Assembly (NCBI GenBank): GCA_039583875.1
Contig: CM077165.1
Coordinates: 63,972,757-64,036,756 of the forward strand
Direction of reading: 5' to 3'
DNA length: 64,000 nt
DNA from: Platanthera guangdongensis
Taxonomy: Eukaryota; Streptophyta; Magnoliopsida; Asparagales; Orchidaceae
The notes beneath the pieces were generated by a model. That model worked only from the letters and a program-made list of their open reading frames with translations, made no database searches and had not been told where the DNA came from. Numbering within the stretch: the stretch's first letter is position 1; each line of letters begins with the position of its first letter. Below are positions 53,239 to 62,364 of this stretch, one piece after another. Both the position numbers and the translations under genes were made by a program.

Positions 53239-54875
53239 TGAAAGTCCACCTAGTGTCAGCTATGTGCACCTATGGGGGGGGGGAATAGGTGACGTGTGGT
53301 TCTTTTGCGGAATTTACGGATGTACCTGCACAATAAAAACAACAAGCACAGCACACAGAATACACAGCAAATTTATAGTGGTTCCCCGACTTGGGTACAT
53401 CCACTTTCCCCCTTCGACCTATCTCCCCAACAAGGGACGACTCGGTCACTTCTCCAACGGGATTGAAATCCAATCCCTTCACTAACGGAAGGAGCCCTTC
53501 CACACGTGAGAGTCAACACTCCCACAAAACGGGTTGCACCCAACCCTTACAACACGGAACAAAGGTTCCTATACAATAAAATAAATGTAGAATGTACACG
53601 TGATACAAACTTCTCTTGGAGACTACGGTGTTCCTCTTTGTTCGACGACGTGTTCTTGAAGTCGATGAAGAGTCTACGACCTTGGTCTCTCTTGGAGAAG
53701 ATCTCCCCGGAACCGGCGGCGGCACACGAGCGGCGGCTAGCTTCGGGATCGGCGGCTACGATGAAGAGCGGCTGCTGAACTTGGAGATCTAAACTTCGTA
53801 GCGAAGCAAGCTAGGTCTACCAACGGTCACTCTAGGATCAGTCGTCTCGATCGATTCGGACGGGGGAGTTTTTCCCGGTCAACAAATCGAGAGACAAGAG
53901 ATCTCCGGATAGACGTGTGAGACTCAAGCTTTGCTAAGCTTCTGTCACCGGAGATCGGGAAGAAGATCGATCAGCGGCGGCGACGACTTGACGCGAGCGG
54001 CGGCGGCGGAGCGGAGCGATTTCGTGAATTTAGGGTTATGTCGCGGCTCGGTTTTCTTTCTCTCTTCTCCGTAGATTTACTGTTCAGAATACCCATGTAT
54101 TTATACCCTGAAGATACAGCAATTTTGACCGTTTGTGGGACCCACAAAAGGAATCCCCAAATTCCGGTTCAAACTAGTCCAGAAGCAGAATCCGGTCCTG
54201 CAGCATTCTGAGAAAACGCCAAGTAAAAATCGGCGAGAATCGCAGACGATTTTCGACGAATCTGCGAGAATCACCAAGTGATTCTCGACGATTCGTCGAG
54301 AATCGTTTGTGATTCTCGTCGAATCACTTGTCGATTCTCAACGAATTTTACTTTATACATGGGCTGCTTGACCACTGGTTCGGCGGGAATCACAAGTGAT
54401 TCTCGCCGAATCTTACTTGGCACCATTTTGAGATGGCCAGAAGGAGTCGGGGAGAATCACTGATGATTCTCGTCGATTCGGCGAGAATCACTAGTGATTC
54501 TCGCCGATTCGGCGAGAATCACTTGGTGATTCTCGTCGAATTTGCCTTGGACGATTTTTCGTCTTCCACCTAGGAGCTGCTCCTTGATCCTCCATGCTCC
54601 TTGTCTTCTCTTGCATATGAACGGCCCTGTACTTGAAAGTAAGTGCACTCCAATAGAGAGAGTACACATAGGCCAACACACTGATCTGCTCAACGAGGGA
54701 TTACGTCGTGCAGACCCGTGTATATTGACCTACTGCACCCTGACATTGGTGTGCACTTAGTGTGGAGAAACTGCAAGTACAACTTGAAAAAGTTTCATCA
54801 AATACATTGTGAATTCATCTTAGCTTGACAGGGGGCTTCCTCAAATCTAGGTAATCATGGATACAATACCCAACA
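53239..54875 (-). repeat. 3' LTR of element J (1637 bp)
   Basis: On the - strand from TGTTGGGTAT to CTTTCA. The motif array is at 54220-54545, TATA box TATAAATACA at 54096-54105 (- strand), the GGATGTACCC..GGGGAACCACTATAAA block near 53374-53402, and a poly-G run (poly-C on the element strand) near 53275. A PBS-like extension lies just outside its end, at 53221-53238. Confidence 0.92.
54220..54545 (-). repeat. GATTCTCGCCGAATC dyad array, element J 3' LTR
   Basis: About ten facing copies of CGGCGAGAATCAC and GTGATTCTCGCCG or CGTCG variants. The core at 54478-54507 is a perfect 30-bp palindrome centred on CACTAGTG. The other LTR has the same array at 61195-61515. Confidence 0.9.
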
Positions 54876-55134
54876 ATCTCCCCCTATTTGACGAAGCCAA
54901 AACCCTACTAGCTAAGATGAATAACACCTATCAAATAATAATTATAGCATTTAAAAATTAAATATGCAACACAAGGGAATATATGCAATCAGAACAGGAC
55001 TTGAGTCATTCACACATTCAAGAATATATATATATACCAAGAGAAATATATTCACATATAATTCAGAATTGTTCATATGACACTAATAATCATTAAACGT
55101 TCTTAAGACACAGTGACCAGCTATAACATAATGA
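54876..55134 (-). other. PPT and 3' untranslated region of element J
   Basis: On the - strand AAATAGGGGGAGAT abuts the LTR start TGTTGGGTAT (54876-54889). The rest is A/T-rich with no coding signal. Confidence 0.8.
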
Positions 55135-55713
55135 CTATTTGTCCTTAGCTACGTCACCCTTCAGAGTTTGAGCCAAGTACTTTTTGCTTTGCCTTTCCAT
55201 GTATTCCTTGGGCTTCGGGTAGTACCTAGGAGGAGCAACTTTGTCTGGATCCTTGTTGTTTCTGAAGAAAATGTTGCGTTTTGCTTCAAACGTCTTGTGC
55301 GTCTCCCACTCATATTGGCTATATACCTCGTTTCGATTGATCTCTCCTCTTTCTTGTAGCCAGAAGGTGTCTAAGATTATATTCCTTGAGACTGGACTCC
55401 ACCTTTCATTTCGTACATCCTCCTCATTCATTCGAATTCTCTTTGCAGCCTGTGTCTCCTTGGATGTCCCTTCCTGAACTTTCCTCTTTTCCCTGGCTTT
55501 AGCTAAAGCCTCCTGGTCAAACTTACTCCTCAGCTTAGATTTGGAGATGGCCCTAGCATCAGCTTTATCAGTGAAAATTTCTGCAGCACTTGTACTTACA
55601 TCCTCAGCAATATTTACTTCCTCAGCAGCCTTAGAAGTCTCAGGAACCTGAATGCCGGCAGGTTGGTCAGGTAGGACGACGCCTAACGTGCCCAGTGCCT
55701 ATTGTAGCATCCA
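55135..55713 (-). CDS. C-terminal continuation of J's third ORF after in-frame TAGs
   Basis: In the same frame as the upstream part, beyond TAG 55714-55716 and a second TAG a few codons later. Basic Lys/Arg-rich stretches are followed by RWSPVSRNIIL, a YEWETH motif and YYPKPKEYMERQSKKY, which match the tail of the element A protein. The stop of the first part falls at a place comparable to the TAA at 3709 in A. Confidence 0.7.
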
Positions 55714-57444
55714 CTAGCAACTCTCATAGACGTATTTGCTTGATTGTGCAAAGTTTGCATCCATGCTTTCTTGGAGCTCGGCCAGCTTACCGATATACTC
55801 CTTCTCCCCCTTTTTGGCTTCGTCAGCTATGCAATTGGCATATGAGTGCAGAGAGTCATCAATATGCTTAGTTGTCTTGCTGAATTCAGTGATTAGGGCC
55901 TGCTGATTTGCATTTAAGGTTACCATATTACCATCAAATTTCTGAATATTGTTGGCTACAACGTGTGCGTTCTGATTTACAACAGCCAAAGTATCAGTAC
56001 TCTTTTTCAAACCGGCCATTAAGAGTGTGACAGCTTCGCTGGCCGCGGTATACTTTTCTTCGAATTTCTTCTCCATCACATCCAGTTTGTGGTTGATTTC
56101 CACCATATTCTGCAGCATGAGATCTTCAGAAGTCTTGATCTTTTTCAGCAGTGTTTTCTGAGCTGTATCAAAAGAATCTTTAAGCTCGTTCACTATTCCT
56201 TGAATGACATTGATGGTGTGAGTGGCCAGCTCATCTCGCAACGGTATGGTCTGAGGTACTTCTTGCCCTTGCTCGTGCTCTGCAGCAGATGCATCGGTAG
56301 AGCTGGATACAATCACAGCCTCTATAGAAGGAATGTTGGCGGCCTCTTGAGGTTTATCAAACTCCCCCTCCACTGGTACAGACTTATCAGATGGAGGTTC
56401 AACGGGATCCGGAGTCTCCAACACTTCATGGTCCTCATTCTCATCGTCCTCTCCGTCCTCATCCAAAAATTCATCCATATCAGCAGCTTCTTCCACTTCT
56501 TGATCAGCAGTGTCCAGTGCTTCAGCTTCAGTTCTTTGAGTGTTTCTGTTCAAGCCCTCCTCATCCTCCAACTCAGGTTCACTTACTTCATGAATTTCGG
56601 CCACCGCATCCTTGGCCACCTGGGCGATTTCAGATATTATATCCATATGAGTGGGTAGAGTCTCCCCCTCGATTCCTGCAGGCACAGTATCAGGAATTTC
56701 ACTAGGGGAGGCTGCTGGAGATACTTCCTCTTGCTCTTCCATAGCAGGCTGCCCGATGCGTCGCTCCCATCGATCAAACACAGTAGCATCCATCTTTTTC
56801 AAGTAATGGAGAGGAACTCCTTTGCTCATGTCGAATATGTCTCCGTTGAGCTGGTTGAGATATAGACTAATGATGCGGCCGAAGCTTGGAGTGCCCAGAG
56901 TGTCCTTGATCTTTTGGAACAGCAACTCCCCCCAGTTGAACCTCTTTCGGCAGACCACAGCTATGAGAATTTTGAACATATCTCCGGAGATATGATCATG
57001 GGAGCCTGGCTTGCAGATGAGTACTTTTCCTATGACGTCAGATAGGAGCTTCCCTTCTTCATTCATCTCTTTTCTCTTTACTGATCGAGTGCCTCTTGGA
57101 AGACCGCAGAACAAGAGGGTTCTGGCTTTGTCCTCGTCCTCCAGATAATCTTCCTGCTCCGAACTTGAGAGCTGCAGGTAGCGAGTTAGCTTACTGGCAG
57201 ACATCTTTACTTTTGTCCCAGCCACCTTGCTCTTGATGATGGAGTCTCTATCTCGGAGTCTTGCGGTAGAGAAGAACTCCAGCACCTCTTTATCCAGGAC
57301 TTTGCAAGGGTGCTCCAATATGAAGGTTAGCACGGCCTCTTCCAGCATGAGAATGATATTCCGGAACTCGTCCGAGGCATGACAGACTCCAGTGCGAACC
57401 AGCTCGCAGCCAGAAATCAAGCCTGCAGTAGTCCTTGGAGCCAT
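55714..57444 (-). CDS. Third ORF (env-like position) of element J
   Basis: Open for 576 codons from the ATG at 57444 (MAPRTTAGLISG), chosen over the ATG at 57477 because it aligns with the MAPK start in element A. The conserved core GKLLSDVIGKVLICKPGSHD, then an aromatic stretch, then FGRIISLYL is nearly colinear with A. An acidic Glu/Asp-rich middle follows, then a helical, coiled-coil-like C-terminal part (LMLQNMVEINHKLDVMEKKF). I see no signal peptide or membrane span. It ends at TAG 55714-55716. The role is unknown. In an element that has lost all of pol this frame stays open for over 1.7 kb, suggesting it matters to the element. Confidence 0.8.
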   Translation of the reverse strand: MAPRTTAGLISGCELVRTGVCHASDEFRNIILMLEEAVLTFILEHPCKVLDKEVLEFFSTARLRDRDSIIKSKVAGTKVKMSASKLTRYLQLSSSEQEDYLEDEDKARTLLFCGLPRGTRSVKRKEMNEEGKLLSDVIGKVLICKPGSHDHISGDMFKILIAVVCRKRFNWGELLFQKIKDTLGTPSFGRIISLYLNQLNGDIFDMSKGVPLHYLKKMDATVFDRWERRIGQPAMEEQEEVSPAASPSEIPDTVPAGIEGETLPTHMDIISEIAQVAKDAVAEIHEVSEPELEDEEGLNRNTQRTEAEALDTADQEVEEAADMDEFLDEDGEDDENEDHEVLETPDPVEPPSDKSVPVEGEFDKPQEAANIPSIEAVIVSSSTDASAAEHEQGQEVPQTIPLRDELATHTINVIQGIVNELKDSFDTAQKTLLKKIKTSEDLMLQNMVEINHKLDVMEKKFEEKYTAASEAVTLLMAGLKKSTDTLAVVNQNAHVVANNIQKFDGNMVTLNANQQALITEFSKTTKHIDDSLHSYANCIADEAKKGEKEYIGKLAELQESMDANFAQSSKYVYESC

Positions 57445-57477
57445 TGAAGATCTAGAGAGAAGCCCTACTCTAAGCAT

Positions 57478-58563
57478 TAGTGAACATTCAAAAAGAAAGC
57501 ATCACTAGTGAGCGCGTCCAAGTGCGGTTGAGGAGAAGGTTACCTAAGGACTTACACGGAAGAGAGTTGATGAGCTTCGGGAAGATCTTCGGTGGAAGGA
57601 AGAGTATCCTGTGGGAAACACAGCAGCGATTCACTCACTTCGACGAGAGCGTCGGAGGGCTGCGGGTTTCGGCGAGAGTCGTCGGGATCCTTTCGAAGAG
57701 AACTTTGCGAGACCCTAGCGGGAGCGTAGGAGGAGACCTCACGAGCTGCTGCGAATCGGCGGAAGAACTCCTGCGGGTTGCGGAGAATCGGCGAAGCTCC
57801 TGCGGGTTGTCGGGAGAGTTCTTGCGGGAAGAATCAGCGAAGCTCCCACTGTGGTCACCAGGGTGTCGGGGAACTTGTTGCAGCGTGACGCGGGAGTTGT
57901 GAGGAAGGCAAAGGGTTTTACGGGATTTAAATGATTCGGCTTTGTCAAATTCGGCGAGATTCAGGAGATTTGGTTAATTCGGCTTCTGATACTATGTATC
58001 TGATTCGAAATTGAGGGGTCTCTTGACTAGGGATTTTCACATTTGAGAAGCTTGCAATATTTTAGAAATTTTCCGATGTCAAGTCAATAAAAAGAATGAT
58101 AAATACAAGTATATTCTAAAGTCAATCTATTTGAATTTTACTGAGGTTTTTGCAAAGTCTTCTTAATGTCAATTGTATGTTGTCGAGATTTACAACGACA
58201 TGTCTTCGTTAACCCTTTATTGAGGTGTAAAGGTTTGCATGCATCGAGTTAACCAATCCTTAGACGTGCATACATACACTAATATACAAAGAAGGATCTG
58301 TATATGATGATATATATAAGTATATATTTTTTTTTGAATGAGGATCCATTATGACACAAGTCCTTGAACTGATCAAAATTACCTGGGATTTTGAGAGTCA
58401 TCGTCTTAGTCCCACAGGTAGAACACATTAGTAGCTTAAAGTGAGTATGCTCAACAGGTAGCACATCTGTTATTGCAGACGCTTGTTCCAAGTTAGCCTT
58501 GAGCCACCTACTGTCCAGATCCCATCGTATTTACGGGGACCTAGACTACCCTGCAAAACAGAA
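57478..58563 (-). other. Spacer of element J with protease stub and short-motif region
   Basis: Right end: after gag, WDLDSRWLKA near 58530 resembles the start of a Copia protease (WYLDSGCS), and then pol is lost. Left end (57500-57960): TCTCGCCGAA-related motifs and a TTTAAAT box at 57926-57932, upstream of the third ORF. The middle shows nothing recognisable. Confidence 0.6.
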
Positions 58564-60135
58564 TTACTTCACCTTAGGAACCCAAATCATATTGGGTCCT
58601 AGGTTTCTATTAGCATAAGCACGCAACTGCCTTCCTTCAGAAAACCTGTCTGGAAGACTACCTCTGTCCCTAGAATGTGGATAAGCCCTTGCTGTGGGCA
58701 CAGAGGGGTTGTGCCAACAGTCAATGGCAAAGTGCCCCACTTTGCCGCAGCACCAACAAGGGTGAATGTTGTATCGCCTTTTTCGACCTGATCTAGTGAC
58801 TGATGAAGTCACGGTCCTAGGTCTATGCGGGATAGGGCATGTTCTTGTCACACAAATTCCTCTTCCATCGTGACACGAGGAAGGGTGGAACGAATGCATG
58901 ATGTGAGCGTTATGAGGCCGAGAAGGTGGTGCCATTCTTTCAGGCATCTCCCTTGCTGAGGCCCCATGAAGCCTGACATCATGACTTCTATCCTCCCTAT
59001 CCCGTGTCCTCGAATGGTGAGAGGTCTCCTGTGAGCTGGGACATGCAGATCCACACTTTGTTGTAGCAGTGGCTGTGAATACAAAGGGCTCAGAATGAGC
59101 CTTAGGTATTCTCTCGTGGGTGGCCATGCCGGCCCTTGCACGCCGGGTGTCTCCACATGGGGACAGATCATCCTTGCAGTGACCACGACTATTCCTGTGG
59201 TCATACCTGAAGGCATGATGAGTTGCCTTCCTGCTTGGAGTGGGGGGTCGGAATACCGTTTCCCCATTTCTCCATCCCTGAATAATCCGGGAAATCCACC
59301 CGGTTTCTTGCTTTCTCTTTATAGCATCAACTTTGGAAAAGTTTGATACTATACGTTTCTCATTATCTAGACTATTCTCTAGAGCTGAGATCTTAGAGTC
59401 CTTGACCTTGTTGGACGCCAATTGGAGAACCAACAAGATCTTCAGTCGAGCAATCTCTCGAGCTTGTTCCTCAGCAAGTAGATTGCTTTCCTGAAGGGCT
59501 CTCTTCAGGGAATCAGTATTTTCTGGAGGAAAGCAGTTTCTGTCTTCAGAAAAGTCGAAAGATATGGGGCAGGATGAAGATGATACCTTCTCATCTGAGT
59601 TATTATCATTAGAATCAGTGACCAATGTTTCGTCCTCGTCGGAGCTGCTTTCCTCACTATCTTCTTCAGTCTCTGAAAAGGATACTAGAGCTCTGATGCA
59701 ATCCGAAGAATCCTTGCATTCATCTTCAGAAGTGAGGACCCCCACATATGCCTCATCCTCTGATTGGCAGCATATTTCAGCTTTCTCTGACCCCCCCATC
59801 AGCTCTGAGATCATCATCCACAGAGATTTATCCGTTGTACATTTTTCCAATCTAGAGCGAGAGGCTCCAGACCAGACATCCATGATAATTTGTCGAATCC
59901 TCTCGTCCAAGAGAAATAGAGATAGTTCCATCTCAGACATCTCAGCAATGCCCATGGGCACTTGGATCCCAGAGTCGGAGGTCTTCATGGGGATAAACGG
60001 ACCCTCTTACAGGATGAGGGATGCTCGTGGATCGATGGCATCCAGGTGAAATAACACTCTCATCCTCCAGATGGGATAATAATCCTTTGTGCATGCAGGG
60101 AGTTTGAGTGGCAATACGTCATAATACAGATCCAT
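58564..60135 (-). CDS. Gag of element J
   Basis: Starts MDLYYDVLPLKLPA at 60135. YYPIWRMRVLFHLDAID is the Copia gag N-terminal signature. A single in-frame TAA at 60007-60009 is followed by 474 open codons. The middle is acidic Ser/Asp/Glu-rich, then helical (ALQESNLLAEEQAREIARLK), then Arg/His/Ser-rich. One CCHC knuckle, CWCCGKVGHFAIDC, lies near 58765-58724. It ends GPNMIWVPKVK, like the Sirevirus gag end. It would form particles and bind RNA. Apart from the one stop it is intact. Confidence 0.85.
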
Positions 60136-60189
60136 GCTTCTGACACTGGTGGCAGGATTCTACTCAAGGTGTTAACCTTTTTGAAGAGT

Positions 60190-60208
60190 AACCTCCCTCT
60201 GATACCAC
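60190..60208 (-). other. Primer-binding site of element J (tRNA-iMet type)
   Basis: On the - strand TGGTATCAGAGGGAGGTTA, two bases after the LTR end CTTTCA. It has more mismatches to the tRNA than the copy outside the 3' LTR. The interval 60136-60189 is short leader. Confidence 0.82.
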
Positions 60209-60209
60209 T

Positions 60210-61846
60210 TGAAAGTCCACCTAGTGTCAGCTATGTGCACCTATGGGGGGGGGGAATAGGTGACGTGTGGTTCTTTTGCGGAATTTACGGATGTACCTGC
60301 ACAATAAAAACAACAAGCACAACACATAGAATACACAGCAAATTTATAGTGGTTCCCCGACTTGGGTACATCCACTTTCCCCCTTCGACCTATCTCCCCA
60401 ACAAGAGACGACTCGGTCACTTCTCCAACGGGATTGAAATCCAATCCCTTCACTAACGGAAGGAGCCCTTCCACACGTGAGAGTCAACACTGCCACAAAA
60501 CGGGTTGCACCCAACCCTTACAACACGGAACAAAGGTTCCTATACAATAAAATAAATGTAGAATGTACACGTGATACAAACTTCTCTTGGAGACTACGGT
60601 GTTCCTCTTTGTTCGACGACGTGTTCTTGAAGTCGATGAAGAGTCTACGACCTTGGTCTCTCTTGGAGAAGATCTCCCCGGAACCGGCGGCGGCACACGA
60701 GCGGCGGCTAGCTTCGGGATCGGCGGCTACGATGAAGAGCGGCTGCTGAACTTGGAGATCTAAACTTCGTAGCGAAGCAAGCTAGGTCTACCAACGGTCA
60801 CTCTAGGATCAGTCGTCTCGATCGATTCGGATGGGGGAGTTTTTCCCGGTCAACAAATCGAGAGACAAGAGATCTCCGGATAGACGCGTGAGACTGAAGC
60901 TTTGCTAAGCTTCTGTCACCGGAGATCGGGAAGAAGATCGATCAGCGGCGGCGACGACTTGACGCGAGCGGCGGCGGCGGAGCGGAGCGATTTCGCGAAT
61001 TTATGGTTATGTCGCGGCTCGGTTTTCTTTCTCTCTTCTCCGTAGATTTACTGTTCAAAATACCCATGTATTTATACCCTGAAGATACAGCAATTTTGAC
61101 CGTTTGTGGGACCCACAAAAGGAATCCCCAAATTCCGGTTCAAACTAGTCCAGAAGCAGAATCCAGTCCAGCAGCATTCTGAGAAAACGCCAAGTAAAAA
61201 TCGGCGAGAATCGCAGACGATTTTCGACGAATCGGCGAGAATCACCAAGTGATTCTCGATGATTCGTCGAGAATAGTTTGTGATTCTCGTCGAATCACTT
61301 GTCGATTCTCAACGAATTTTACTTTATACATGGGCTGCTTGACCACTGGTTCGGCGGGAATCACAAGTGATTCTCGCCGAATCTTACTTGGCACCATTTT
61401 GAGATGGCCAGAAGGAGTCGGGGAGAATCACTGATGATTCTCGTCGATTCGGCGAGAATCACTAGTGATTCTCGCCGATTCGGCGAGAATCACTTGGTGA
61501 TTCTCGTCGAATTTGCCTTGGACGATTTTTCGTCTTCCACCTAGGAGCTGCTCCTTGATCCTCCATGCTCCTTGTCTTCTCTTGCATATGAACGGCCCTG
61601 TACTTGAAAGTAAGTGCACTCCAATAGAGAGAGTACACATAGGCCAACACACTGATCTGGTCAACGAGGGATTACGTCGTGCAGACCCGTGTATATTGAC
61701 CTACTGCACCCTGACATTGGTGTGCACTTAGCGTGGAGAAACTGCAAGTACAACTTGAAAAAGTTTCATCAAATACATTGTGAATTCATCTTAGCTTGAT
61801 AGGGGGCTTCCTCAAATCTAGGTAATCGTGGATACAATACCCAACA
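60210..61846 (-). repeat. 5' LTR of element J (1637 bp)
   Basis: Same length as the 3' LTR and about 99 percent identical by eye. It carries the dyad array (about 61195-61515) and the TATA box near 61067. Confidence 0.92.
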
Positions 61847-62002
61847 AGCTTCGATAATATAATAGTTTTAGTGTGAGTATGATTACTCGACGTTTCCCAA
61901 ATTTTAATACGACACTTGTGTCCCCTAGCTGCATTTCGATAGGTATACTTGCCTCGTTGGATTGTTAGTTAGGTTTTTCTTCTCTTTGCGAATATTATCT
62001 CA
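61847..62002 (+). repeat. Athila-type LTR, right part (after element J)
   Basis: End of the LTR begun at 51754. It matches the end of I's LTR (ATAGTTTTAGTGTGAGTATG, then TCGATAGGTATACTTGCCT) and ends ATTATCTCA before the PBS. Confidence 0.72.
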
Positions 62003-62011
62003 CCAAGTTTT

Positions 62012-62029
62012 TGGCGCCATTGTCGGGGA
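62012..62029 (+). other. Primer-binding site of element K (tRNA-Asp type)
   Basis: TGGCGCCATTGTCGGGGA differs from the Athila/Calypso tRNA-Asp site TGGCGCCGTTGCCGGGGA at two positions. Confidence 0.82.
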
Positions 62030-62364
62030 ACAACTTTTGTTGATAATTCAAAAACAAGAACCCATTACTTTTGTCATTTCTCCTTCTCACCATCTTTCTC
62101 AAATTAAAAATCCAAAAAAAAAATTAACGCACTTAATAGAAACCTATATCACAATTTTTTTACGCCACCTAACTCTCTCGAAAAGGGCAATGTGGCTTTA
62201 AATGCCACTATATTCTCTAGTACCTTGTGAACCCTTCATCGGGTAGCCCTTGGGAAGTTCTGGGGTTAAATCAGAAATAAAAAAAAATATATTTCAAAAA
62301 AATATATAGTAACATTTTTTTCAAGTTTATTTTTCTCTTTCTTCATCTTCCCTTTTTCTAGTGC

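Larger units (their letters stand above)
53239..61846 (-). mobile_element. Element J: compact Copia (Sirevirus-like) element with gag and third ORF but no pol
   Basis: Two LTRs of 1637 bp (53239-54875 and 60210-61846) differ at about 20 positions by eye. Between them, on the - strand, are PBS, gag (60135-58564), a protease stub, a spacer, the third ORF (57444-55135) and the PPT. Integrase, RT and RNase H are absent, so movement must depend on another element. No clear 5-bp TSD is seen (left CCACT, right AGCTT). Confidence 0.9.

Noticed and set aside
58279..58491. Short open frame after J gag (58279-58491, - strand) as a small gene
   Set aside because: It lies in the deletion region between the protease stub and the third ORF and matches no known motif. 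The only signal is the protease-like WDLDS just upstream.
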